Assembly (NCBI GenBank): GCA_947172415.1
Contig: OX359194.1
Span: 3,410,001-3,474,000, forward strand
Length of the DNA: 64,000 nucleotides
DNA from: Chondrosia reniformis
Lineage: Eukaryota > Porifera > Demospongiae > Chondrillida > Chondrillidae
Direction of reading: 5' to 3'
The stretch's first letter is position 1. Each line of letters starts with the position of its first letter. Positions 12,262 through 36,789 of this stretch are shown piece after piece. Both the position numbers and the translations under genes were made by a program. The notes under the pieces were generated by a model that was given only the letters and a program-made list of their open reading frames with translations, searched no databases and was not told the origin of the DNA.

Positions 12262-13304
12262 AGAATAAAAGAGACCAACAGCTGATTGACCCTAATATCA
12301 AGCACAATATTCATCGCAATGATTATGCAATGATAAAGACAATACAATATATGTGATGTATGATCAGTAGAGACAGTAGCTGCAACATTCTTCATAGTCT
12401 GGGACAGCCAGTAGCGAGCTGCCTTTAAATTAAGACATTATATGATAGTGTAGTGTTGTTTGACCATTTATCAAACATCCGAAAGATGATACTTGATATA
12501 CACTGATAAAACTGTACTGGTAGCTAATGAAGTATTGCGTTAAAGTTACCATTCATATGTATGTAGTAGAACTTACCAGACAAGTAAACGTAATTTCTCG
12601 TTCAAGCAGTTTTTCTGCGGATCCGGAGCCCAAATGGCTAGCACCACCAACAAAGTGTTGGAAAAGGGTCGGACAAGTCGCTATTTCAGAGCTCAACGAC
12701 CTCTTGTTGGAGTGGATCGACAATACTCCTCCCTACAGACCTGTTCTGTTGTGTTAAACTACTCTTTGTAATTTGTATACAAGCTGTTTCGTCAGACACA
12801 GACCAGTTAAACCTTGTAGAAAGAGGAAATCGCCTGATAATCATCACCGGTTTGACCGGAATCAGTGCATGACGACAATAATTTTGTTTATAAGCACTTT
12901 AAAGGTCACATTAGAGGTTAACGACCTCTTGAGCAAGATGTATATACGTCACTAAAAATGGCCGAAAATTTACATTTATTCTGACATTATTCAGCATTTG
13001 GGTTGACTTGCATTATGATCTCATTTAGTGACCTTTTCGTGTGTATATATGCATGCTCAACTTCTTGATTAGCATCTAACTGTGATGCAACTCATGCAGA
13101 CACTGTTGAGGACATTTTATTTGACCACTTCAAAATCTTCATCGTGGCCAAATAATATCCAATTTACAGTGCAAATCACATCAGACCAGTCAAAAAACAG
13201 TTATTCTTTGAATATTTCAGACAAAATTGTCAAATGAAGTCATGTTGTTCATTTGAAGTTGGTCTTTACATTACTTTGGAGTTGACTGACTTTGGCTTTT
13301 GGAT
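12262..13304. other. Intergenic gap upstream of TIGAR
   Basis: This stretch separates the TIGAR start from the GSKIP stop. A small CpG-richer island around 12580-12780 is unlike its AT-rich surroundings and could be a promoter or first exon. Apart from the weak reading frame listed separately, I see no gene. Confidence 0.4.
12634..12771 (+). CDS. Possible small ORF, unrecognised
   Basis: An ATG-initiated 45-codon frame beginning MASTTNKVLEKGRTSRYFRA lies in the CpG-richer island 373 bp from the divergently transcribed TIGAR start. I do not recognise it, and it may be part of a longer spliced transcript or non-coding. An overlapping frame is also open, which weakens the case. Confidence 0.15.
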   Translation: MASTTNKVLEKGRTSRYFRAQRPLVGVDRQYSSLQTCSVVLNYSL

Positions 13305-16300
13305 TCAGTTAGGGTTTTTAAGCAACTTCTTGGTGACTGCATTTTGAAACTGCTGGTTGTAGCTAGGACTAATGGATTCCATTAATGAATATACAGTCTC
13401 AAATGTATTTATTCTTTCACTGTTACTGTCATTGGAAATCAGATTATGATCCTCACCAATAACCTAGAGAGAGAAGTGTGCGGCATTACAAGAACATTCA
13501 TCAACTCACCTACAACCTAGCTGATATGTCTATGTAGTAACAGGTTTCCACTGAACAGCCTCAGTAGGGGGTTACATATATGTAGGTCTAGTTTAGATCC
13601 AGCTGCTGCTCTAGAAGGAATCGAGAGGCTATAAACACAAACATTCTATCCTTAGCTCCGTTAGATTTAGCTGACCAAATTCGTAATTAGATAAACTCAT
13701 GGGGCTACTGCCCCTGTACAATCAACCAATTTACATAGTCTCCTCTACTGAGGCTTTTATCCCTTAAAGTCGTAATCTTAACATTCTGGACCCTTATGTA
13801 TTACATTATAATGGCAGAAGAAAGAAAAAAAAGCCTAGTAAATTTAACCTTCCTGAATCAGACAATCGAACCATAAGCAATTATTAACAAATGTCATTAT
13901 GTGAAGAGGGAAAAACATCAAGGCTAGAATATTGTTTGGAATTGTGTATATGACTAACATTGAATAAAGGGAGTTAATTGCATTGAGTCGTGCAAAGGCT
14001 ATGATGATAAGCAAAACTAATCACTGGAAAAGTATTACGCCAAACCAGCCAAGTGACCGAAGTCTAATCTTGGCTGGGGGAATGAAGTCCTATTAAATTG
14101 GCAACCAACTGGTTTGGCGTAATACTTTTCCAGTGATTATTTTTGCTTATCATCATAGCCTTTGCATAGCTCAGTGCAATTAACTCCCTTTATTCATTGT
14201 GAGCGCTCAGTCTTGCTTAGACTGTAGCCTCCATCTTTGCTTATTATGAAATCACAAGTGTTTCACTTGTGGTTAATTAATAAGTGAAGACAGTCATCCA
14301 ACTTACCATCATTGAAGTGTACCACACTGATGAACCCAAAAGAGGGCAAAACAGCTGTCTGTAGTTCTTTGATGAATTGTTTCCATCTTGGATGACTGGG
14401 GGGCGAACACTGGTTGCTAATTTAATATGGCCCCCCAGCCAAAATTAGACTTTGGTCACTTGCCAAGCTGAGATCAGTAGTACAGCGTTGCCTGAACTGC
14501 CTAAGTTCAACATGACAAAGGGCAAAAAGTTGGCCCTGAGAAGCTGGAGGAGGACAAAGACATCATCGTCCTTCCAGCGGACAAAGGCAATGCCACCATA
14601 GTGCTGAACAAAGTAGATTACAATCAGAAGATAAATGACTTAATAACTTAGGATGCCAGCCACAAACAACTGAAGAGCAACCCCACCACCAAGGTTGAGA
14701 AGAAAGTAACTGATGCACTGAAAGAAGTAGAGAACAGAGGTGGTGTGTCCAATGCACAGAGGAAGTCCTTGGTTAACAACTACAGTACTCCACCACAGTT
14801 TTATGGTTTACCCAAAATCCATAAGAGTGGCACCCCCTTTCGACCGATTGTTTCCTCCATCGACTCCCTACCTATAACCTCCAGTTGGGATCACATCCTC
14901 CTATGTCAAGGACTCTGGAGACTTTGTCACAAAGTTGGAAGCGATTGATGTAGAAGACGAGGACATGATGGTGAGCTTCAATGTCATCAGTCTCTTCACT
15001 AGAGTCCCAATCAGTGAAGTTCTTCATATTATTGAGGATCTGCTTGCAGATGATGACACCCTGGAGACCAGGACGGCCATGCTACCAACCGACATCGTGT
15101 CTCTTACCAGACTGTCCCCCACCACCACCTAATTCCAGTTTGGAAGTATATTCTACGAGCAGGTGGAAGGTGTGGCCATGGGTTCTCCCTTGTCACCAGT
15201 CATAGCCAACATCTACATGCAGGACTTCAAGCACAGGGCACTGACAACAGCCCCATTGAAGCCTTTGCTGTGGTTGTGTTACGCTGATGATACTTTTGTC
15301 ATGTGGAAACATGGCGACAGGGAGCTACAAGGTTTCCTTGGACATCTGAATGGTCAATGCGCTGAGAGTCAATTCACCATGGAGAAAGAGACCGAAGGAT
15401 CTATCCCTTTCCTCACACCACCATCCAAAGGTGAAGTCTGGTACAGTAGACTGCCTATACCACAGAGCTGAACGGATTTGCAAACAGGATTCTACCCTGG
15501 CAGATGAAAGGAAGCATGTCCAGAATGTTCTGATGGCAAATGGCTACCCCAAACGAGCAGTTGTTAAGAAGCGGAAGAGGAGACCAGACGCTTCCTGGAG
15601 TGTATTTCTGCCATACATCAAAGGCATCAGTGAGAAGATCAGCAGAGCATGCAATCCATTGGGTGTACAGACGACATTTAGTTTCAGAAATACCCTCAGG
15701 AAATCCCTCACGAAAGGAAGGAAAGACCAGATATGATGGATGTGAAAGGAGTTGTGAACTCAATTCCCTGTGCAGAATTTTGAGCTACCTACATATGTTG
15801 GTGAGACTGGGAGGACACTGAAAGTCTGTATGGCAGAGCACAGGAGGGCGGTGAAGAACAAGGAACCCAAGAATGGAATTACCATGTATATCCAAAAGAC
15901 TGCACATACCACCAGTTAGCAAGAAGCAAGGATCCTTGTGAGGGAGGACAACTGGGGAAGAAGGGTTCTTGAAGCCCTTGAGATCCAACAAAGAAGACCA
16001 ATGATGAACCTTGATGCTGGTCTCATTCTGGATCCATCGTGGACCCCCTTTGTTTGCCCAGGGAGTGGAAGTCACATGACCAGAAGTGCTACGTCAGGAG
16101 GTCTACACCCTATATAAGGAGGGCATCCTTTGTGGCACTCTGACTTGCTGACACCCATATGTTGCTGCGTACACTTTTATACATATGCATAACCTAGCTG
16201 TATCTCCTCTTGTCTTAGCCACAAGGCTCCCACTTTCCAATTACTATCACAAACTGTAAACTATACTAACTAGTAGCCATTCTGTACTAAGTCCTCCAGA

Positions 16301-16852
16301 TTACTTTCTGCTATCCATGATCCTTCCAATCACCTTGTGTGAGTTCTCTATTGAGACAGCTAATACCAGTTAACATTTTACGATAAATAGGATCCTCTAG
16401 CAGTATCAAGACTGCAATCCTTTCAGACACAGACAGCCTCATAACATTAGCTAGGTATATCAGTTATAGCCCAGGCAGGTTTCTTCAACATTATGGAAAA
16501 CCTTCTTTCCTATGCAGTTGTGACACGTAAAAAGTATAATTCAATGATTTTTCACAATCGCTATTACTAAAACCGATTCGGTAAGACTAGATCTAGAGAG
16601 CGATACAAAATCATTATAACAGAAATGATTTCTTCAAAGGTTTATCTTAATACAGAAAGTACGTACCTGAAAGCCAACTCTGGCCAATTTTATAGAAAAC
16701 TTTCTTTCCTCTGCCGTAGTGACATTTATGTAAGCGATTTTTGCATCGCTGTGGCTTTTTACTATATCCCATGACTTCAGAGCGAATGATACATCATTGA
16801 ATTGAAAATTAGCTTCTTCCCTGTAATCAATTAGCTTTTCATCAGATTCCAT
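13305..16852 (-). CDS. GSKIP: GSKIP homologue (GSK3B-interacting protein, DUF727)
   Basis: Two exons, 16852-16667 and 13463-13305, join in phase 0 across a canonical intron (CAG|GTACGT ... CTCTCTAG|GTT) to give 114 residues. Exon 1 contains AKIAYINVTTAEERKFSIKL, matching the family pattern DVAYINV...ERN.Y.LEL. Exon 2 contains FETVYSLMESISPSYNQQFQ, matching the ETVYSLLDTLSPAYREAF helix that binds GSK3-beta. The vertebrate protein (about 139 residues) scaffolds GSK3-beta and PKA; the same role here is inference. The 3.2-kb intron holds a MITE, a Penelope-like element and a decayed copy of part of exon 1. The unrecognised gene at 17541 starts divergently, so the two may share a promoter between 16853 and 17540. 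Confidence 0.87.
13955..14210. mobile_element. MITE-like foldback element M1
   Basis: Inverted arms of about 85-100 bp: 13965-14065 (from AATAAAGGGAGTTAATTGCA to TATTACGCCAAACCAG) and 14110-14205, which is its reverse complement (TGGTTTGGCGTAATACTTTT to CTCCCTTTATTCA). Another fragment of its centre lies at about 14400-14470 in inverted orientation, and a diverged copy at 27850-28020. It sits in the GSKIP intron. Confidence 0.85.
14480..16150 (+). mobile_element. Penelope-like retroelement, decayed (PLE-1)
   Basis: Broken reading frames in order show PLE reverse-transcriptase landmarks: LPADKGNATIVL (about 14568), FYGLPKIHKSGTPFRPIVSS (14799-14858), MVSFNVISLFTRVP (about 14966), EGVAMGSPLSPVIANIYM (about 15164) and the catalytic YADD (about 15279). 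A GIY-YIG endonuclease remnant follows (YVGETGRTLKV, about 15793). At least three frame changes and an in-frame stop near 14651 make it non-functional. It is antisense within the GSKIP intron. I could not define element termini. Confidence 0.85.
16465..16545 (-). pseudogene. Decayed duplicate of part of GSKIP exon 1
   Basis: The minus strand reads VTTA-stop-ERRFSIMLKK, which aligns with VTTAEERKFSIKLAR of the real exon about 200 bp upstream. The premature stop replaces a Glu codon. It lies in the GSKIP intron and looks like a tandem duplication that degenerated. Confidence 0.6.
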
Positions 16853-17540
16853 TTTAGATGTAGTCTCGTTCTCCAGCCCACTTTAGGCCGCCATTTCCTA
16901 AAGGTTTTTAAATAAATTTATACTGCATAGTATGCCATAGTTAATGTATAAAAATATAATCAAATCAGAAAGTCAGAATATTGGTTGCTTTATTGAATAG
17001 ATCATTCTCAATCAATCTCTTGGAGTTAAAGTAACGGTGAGTATATGCAACCAAAGTGAATATTAAGAATCTCTTTCTCCCATATTGTGGAAGACAACTG
17101 AAGTGTTAGTTTTAACCAACCACTCCCTAAGAAGGTGTGGCCGCGTACCTTAGTTACGAAAAGGTGTAGATAGTTTAGAAGAAGTTGTCTTCCCTTGTGT
17201 AATTATAGCGTAGCTTTAGCATAAAGAGAAGTGGTAAGTGTCGGAATGTTTTGTTTCTTTTTCAGCTAGCAGTTATCAAGATTCTTAACGCTTTTCACTG
17301 TTAGAATTTGTGCTAACACCCTACTTTTTAGCACTGATACAGATTTCTGCTTTATGTTAGATTTATTTATTATTCCACCATTCACGAGCCCAATGAATAT
17401 ATAATATACAATACAAAGAAAATATGGGGAAATTAAACAACTGCCTATCTCGTATTAGTATTATATTATATCATCGAATGTCTTGTACATGAAAATACTA
17501 ACTTTTATATTCAGTTTATATTGATCTGTTTATTTGCTAG

Positions 17541-18943
17541 ATGCCTAATACTGGTATGTTAGACCATACTGCCTACAAACCTATCACCTTTCAGAGGAGA
17601 CCAAAGTCTGTCACCTACTGGATGCAGCCCTGGCCATCCAAAACGGGATATGAGACATTGAGGTACTTGATTAACATAGACATGTCCTTATGCACAAATC
17701 TGATGCTATGACTTGATTTGTCCTCATCCTTCCTAATTCTATGCATATGCATTATTATTGTTATTATATATGAGAATACTAACACCTGAAATTAAAATAG
17801 GTGAACAAAATAATGTTATAATGATCTGACTTTTCCTCATCCCTCCTAATTTCTGATGCTTACATGCAACCATGATTTGCTATATCCGATAAACCAACCA
17901 TAGCCATCATTCCCACACTCATCACAACTCAATCAGCACGTACGTACATCATATTTCTCCTTTAGTATGCATCTTAATAGATGTGATTTGCATGTATGTA
18001 CCTAGATCTGCTACTGTAAGAGTTGAACGTACTCTTGAATTCAGCAAACATATGGGAGTGAGTAATGGTGTGGATCACACTTCTATCATCCATGGTATGT
18101 CATGCACCAATGGTATCTCAACATTCTAATAGCCAATGATGGCCCCTATGTACAAACCTTATATGGTATACAATACACAGTTATGTACATACATACTTCA
18201 ATCTAAGGAATCTATATACAGTACTTGTAAATATGTAACATCACTGTGATTCAGGGGTTAAAATGTGTATTAATAGGGCCGTTGGTGACCATCCAGAAAG
18301 GTACTTTTAGAGACTTTTTGAAAATTAGATGTGTTTAGGGCTATTATGTATGTACGTATATATGTATACTTACCTTATCACTTCTGGAGTCACTTGTTTT
18401 TTCAATATTAAAGCTGGAAAGGATTACATGATGTAGCAGTCCTAAGGAGTCTGTAATTGACAAATTTCCTCAATTAAGCCAATAGTCGAGAATATTTTAA
18501 ATGCCAAGTTTTTTCTGCACATTTTTTGGTGGTAGTCATACAGTTACAAATGAAAATTCCCAAAGTCTTTGATAGAATTTCATATTTACATACAGCATTG
18601 AAAATGATATTCCCATGGATCAGCCCTATAATTCCTTGACTAAGTTTCTCTGCCTATCTAATGCTTAATGACCAAAATAGCCACATGCACACACCAAACA
18701 CCAGCTGGGTGACATTCTAGGTACATCAGTGATCTAATAGGAGTGGGTATGTACGTATGTGATTTATCCCCTTTTCTATATATAGGCAACAAGAGTCATG
18801 TCAACAATTCAGTTTCCCCTTTCCATACTTCAATGAAACCAACCTGCGGTTACTTCTTCTCTCGTGAGACTGACAACAGAAAGAGAAAGATTGGTATTCC
18901 TCCCTCCAATATGGTTGCATGGAGATCTCGTATAAGGACTTAA
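17541..18943 (+). CDS. Small basic protein, unrecognised, three exons
   Basis: Exons 17541-17662, 18006-18094 and 18786-18943 join in phase (AG|A and G|GC split codons) into 122 residues: start MPNTGMLDHTAYKPITFQRR, end MVAWRSRIRT. All junctions are GT-AG. The protein is rich in Arg, Ser, Thr and His, with no signal peptide, membrane helix or motif that I recognise. The compact size and conserved-looking Trp/Pro patches (VTYWMQPWPSKTGYETLR) resemble small axonemal or testis-type proteins, but that is only an impression. The ATG follows an acceptor-like TTTGCTAG, and a donor-like GTAAGT near 17233 could end a non-coding first exon. It is divergent from GSKIP. Confidence 0.68.
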
Positions 18944-19199
18944 TTTGGAAAACATTTATCCAGACAATGTAACTTTATTTTGACAGATTTGTATCTCAAT
19001 AAAATTTTGCTCTTAAAATTCCCCCTAATTAGACAATCAACTTGCCAAAATCCACATGCGGAAGTATTGGGTGTATATATATATGCAGGGGCTGTGGAGA
19101 AACCGCAGTAAAACCATTGGTGCGGATATAAACGCGTAATTCGACCCACTGGCCAATCGCTTGACAATTTCAATTTAACAGCTTATCCATTTGTGTGGG

Positions 19200-32791
<13,592 letters not shown>

Positions 32792-34756
32792 CTAAACGCT
32801 ATCAAGGTGCATATCATTATAGTGCTAACAATCCCATTCTTTAACTACATACGTATGTGCATGACTTGCCTTACAATATACGTATATACGTACATACAGT
32901 ACATAATTACATATGCATTTTTAAGTTAAGAGTGGTATTAATAACATCTTATGAACCAAAATCGTGGGCTTGTTTATGAGAAAATTTGTGGCTCAATTAA
33001 CATGCTAACTTGAATACCATCTGAATTTCAAGTATATGCTAGTGGTAGCGAGGTGCAACAACCTAAATGAGACCATCTGGAGTTCTTGTTAATGTTCTCG
33101 TATACTAAGAGTGTATTTTACATCCTTTATATAGCTTTGCCTTTAGAACAGGACTGAGTTTCTTATATATATTCATAACAGCCTCTTTATGATCTCCACT
33201 CTGTCACTGCATGTGGAACAAAGGTAATTATAGGTGATCCATTTGCTGAATTCTATACAATGTACATATATTTGGTCCACAAATCGACTGCTAGCACTTC
33301 AGACCACTGAATGTTAGAGATTGTTTTACGTAGGTTGTTTTGTAGACTAGGTATAGAGACAGAATGTTCCGTAGCCAGAGTGAAGCTGAAAAGGGAGATG
33401 TGCATATCATGATCAGCTCTGTATACATACATAGATAATTCACTCTCATCTGACACAGTACTCTGCCCTATGTTTGACAATTTTAAAATTTACATAGTAA
33501 ATCATTTCTAGGGTTTATATAGCAACCGATTCCATTGGCGAGGAGATAAAGTATTGGAGATGAATATCTTGAAAAATATTCCTGACTAATTAATGTAAAT
33601 CCCTTTTTTTGCATTTATACATGAGAAATCTAAGATTCCATTTTCCTACTTGCTATATACAGTACAAGTTACAATATACTAAGATAATATGCCTATTATA
33701 CATACATACAGTGTAGAAAAGGTACAGTATATCTGATGTTTAACAGTTTCCTGAAGGTCTAAATTTGTAAACTTCTACGTCTGTAAACTCTCACTCTATA
33801 TGCATAAGTGTAATGTCTCAATGTCAGGTTTCCTGGTAGAGGGGTATTGTGCCCATCAATACCTATTTCAAGCAAGATAAATGGGTAAATCAACCTTCCC
33901 TAACTGGAAATACAGCTCATTTCAAACTAATCATAGTACTTCATTCATCCTACCAAAATCCACTTTGTGAACATTCTAGTAGGTTAGACATTTAATAATA
34001 TGTATATAATGACTGCCAATAGTCAAATGTAATGAATAATAATCTATTTTAAAGTATGCTATTGTTGAAAGTCTTTTATTATGAGATCACAACTGTGTTT
34101 TGAGAAGAATGTTCTTTGTAAAACTAGCTAACATCTTCAAAGGAGTTGCAGTTGACTTGAGCTGTGGGTAGTGAAGTATATTTCAAAAACATGTTATTCT
34201 TATTTGACAAAATATTTTGTTGCAAGAACAAGGAATATACACGTTATAATTACCTGATTCTCCAGTGCACTAATTATAGGGTCTGCCTCAAAGAATGTGT
34301 CTGAACTAAACTTCTTCGTGTGTATAAATGTTTATTTAACTCTTTCATTATGAATTACATATTATTGACAGTAGAGTTGCAGTTGACTGGAGCTGTGTGT
34401 AGTGAACTGTATTTCTAAGACAAACTATGACTACATGACCAATGTGTGAAAGCTGGTTCAATCCACATCCCATAATGAGGGCATTGGCTCTATTCCCTGC
34501 TGTCTGAGTGTGGTTGCTAGGTAACTATTCAGAGATATAGAACACTTATCTCAATCCAGCAACTACGTATGTATTATATTTTTGATAGTGCATCTTTCAA
34601 CTTTAAAAATAATTAGAATAATATACAGTTGAATACTTTTTTGGGATTTTGGAGGTCAGAATGTGCTGTAAATTTCCAATTTAGAAGTGCTTAATAATTT
34701 CTTTTAATATGTGAATAGTTAATGTATGTACGTGTATTTGTGGAAATAAACTTAAT
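32792..34756. other. Intergenic, no gene recognised
   Basis: No recognisable exon. It contains a fragment of repeat R1 (about 33620-33660) and two direct copies of a roughly 45-bp stretch (GTTGCAGTTGACTTGAGCTG at 34145 and a near copy at 34375). The open frame on the minus strand at 33253-33480 is not recognisable and lacks support. Confidence 0.4.
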
Positions 34757-35403
34757 ATGGACTATTTACCATGGCCAGTGGAGTTGCATAATCACATGCT
34801 GTATGTTACTGTAACTATAAAGTTGGATATATCAACACTCCTTCCACATGCTCTCTGTCCTGTGGTGCTGTTAGAGGTCTCATTAAGACCACTTGGACAC
34901 TCTGCTTCTGGATCAGTCATATTGATGTATGCCATCCTTCTCCAATTGAAACTGGAAATGTTACAAAGAGTTAATTCAGTTACTTGACGTTTAGCAGCAA
35001 AAGAGTTTGACTCATTCTCAATCCCTTTAGTAGTGTTCTCTTTGACTTTTGCTATTATATCCTTTAATGTGTTCAGCTCCTCTTGAGTGCGGTTCCTTTC
35101 TTCTTCCAAGAGCTGTTTCACTTCACCATTTTGAATAAGTTCAGTAGTGTTCTCTTTGACTTCTGCTATTATATCCTCTACTACTTTTGTAAATATTTCC
35201 TTCCTTCTTGAAGTTGTTTCAGTTCACTAGTTGTAAACTGAATAACACTCTCATTCCGTCCCATTTCACCGTTCTGTTGATCTTCTCTTTTCCCTATAAG
35301 GTCGGCAATGTGTAGGCCAATAGAGGTTATTTGAAAGACCATCATATATAGTTAGAAGAGCTACCAGCAACAGAACAATGGGGATACACTTTACTGAGGT
35401 CAT
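34757..35403 (-). pseudogene. Extracellular-domain family gene, truncated copy A
   Basis: Starts at 35403 with MTSVKCIPIVLLLVALLTIY, a hydrophobic signal anchor. A frame change leads to ITSIGLHIADLIGKRED, and a second to a coiled-coil stalk with two near-identical DIIA(E/K)VKENTT(E/K) repeats. The head segment CNISSFNWRRMAYINMTDPE...GQRACGRS then breaks off and ends 14 residues later. Copy B retains the missing C-terminal part. Two frame disruptions and the lost C-terminus indicate a pseudogene. I associate this Cys-containing head (CNIT..WRR.AYINMTDP..CP.G) with a large sponge and cnidarian extracellular family of unknown function. Confidence 0.6.
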
Positions 35404-36009
35404 TGTGGTAGCTGCAGCAGTAACTATTAGCTGACTATGTGATCAGTTGAGGTTGTATTTATAGTTGTTCTAAATGTGTTGCCATGAGAAAGATTCATTC
35501 ATCCACATCTTCTTAGCAATGTTGCTTCTCTTTAAAGCATTGACTCAGGAGACATGAGTGGGCAGGGGTAATATTATGAGTTCGATGATGATGATATATA
35601 TAAGATCAACGAAGTGATAAAGTAAATTGACTGCAAGATCTTTTAGGACTTCATGCACAGAAAATTACCATTGAGAATCATTGGAGATTTATTATATATA
35701 AGCGACACTCCTTTAATTTCAGTATAGGAACTAAATGTTTAGTTTAAAGTATTACAAATTAACTGTAATTAGCTGTATTTGAGGAATGCAATTTGAACAT
35801 TGTATATAAACACCATTTGGCTAATTGATTACATTTGGTACTAAACATTTTGTTCTCAAAGTAGAGTCTGTTAATATGACAAGTTAATATACGTAACTTT
35901 CAATGATGTCATTATAGGAATCTCTTTTCTAAATCTTTAGTATAAAGTATTTCAGAGTAAATGTATACAACTATATTTGAGTATACTGTTCAAACGGAAG
36001 CCTTAATAG

Positions 36010-36770
36010 TTAGCTTAGTTACAACACCAAAATCTCCAGCAAATCAGTGTAAACATCTTCATTACTTCTTTCCTCGTTTGAACAAAACCTGGCTTCTATG
36101 TCATTCTGTGTTGGTTCAATCTCTCTGTGAAACCAACCATGTTTGTCACAAGAATGAGTTGTATCAGCAACACAATCAGCTCCATCCCAAAGTGGATCAG
36201 ACCAGGTAGTTTCACCAGATGTGGAAGTAGCAAATCCGGATCACAGTAAAAATGGTCACCCACAAAGTCAGGAACATTGCGAAAGTTAAAAGGATCTTGG
36301 TCTCTTGTCCATTGCCATAATTTTCACTCTTTCCAACTGCCAATGTCCACAGATGCTATCATGATCTACCACAAGTGATGGAGAGACCATCAGCATATGT
36401 TTGATCTATAGTTTCACCTGTTACTACTTGAAATGCATCCATAGTCCCATACTGGTATCCTCTAGCAATCCCACACACTTGAGAGTAAGTAGTGTATACT
36501 GGAAATGTGACTGGAGAGCAGCCTCCATTAACACTCCTTCCACAAGCTCTTTGTCCTGTGTCGCTGTTAGTGATTTCATTAATACCAATTGGACACTCTT
36601 CTTCTGGATCAGTCATATTGATGTAGGCCACTCTTCTCCAATCGCTACTAGTAATGTTACAAACTGTTATTTCCTCTTCTTCAGGAGGAGGACAGCCTGA
36701 GGTTATGTTATCCATCAGTTGGTCTATCTTCTCACACAAGGATTCATTTCATTTTATCAGGAATATTATT
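36010..36770 (-). pseudogene. Extracellular-domain family gene, decayed copy B
   Basis: From about 36739 downward the minus strand reads CNITSSDWRRVAYINMTDPE, GQRACGRSVNGGCSPVTFPV, YSQVCGIARGYQYGTMDAFQ and ADGLSITCGRS, then two consecutive stops (TGA TAG). The same frame continues HLWTLAVGKSENYG and PDFVGDHFYCDP, and after a frame change DPLWDGADC and QNDIEARFC. These match the conserved blocks of the family, so this is a full head domain broken by two stops and a frameshift. Its likely 5' exon (membrane anchor) is at 38510-38645, now separated by a NUP210 fragment on the other strand. Confidence 0.6.
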
Positions 36771-36789
36771 TGCTTCATTTGGTTTCCAG

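Noticed and set aside
12583-12761. Minus-strand first exon of TIGAR ending in a good donor (CTG|GTAAGT)
   Set aside because: It has no suitable ATG and cannot complete the RHGE motif. The exon at 12194-12261 supplies Arg-His and a start codon in the correct phase.
33253-33480. Minus-strand 75-codon frame considered as a host exon
   Set aside because: It has no recognisable family, no convincing splice sites and no neighbouring exons in phase.
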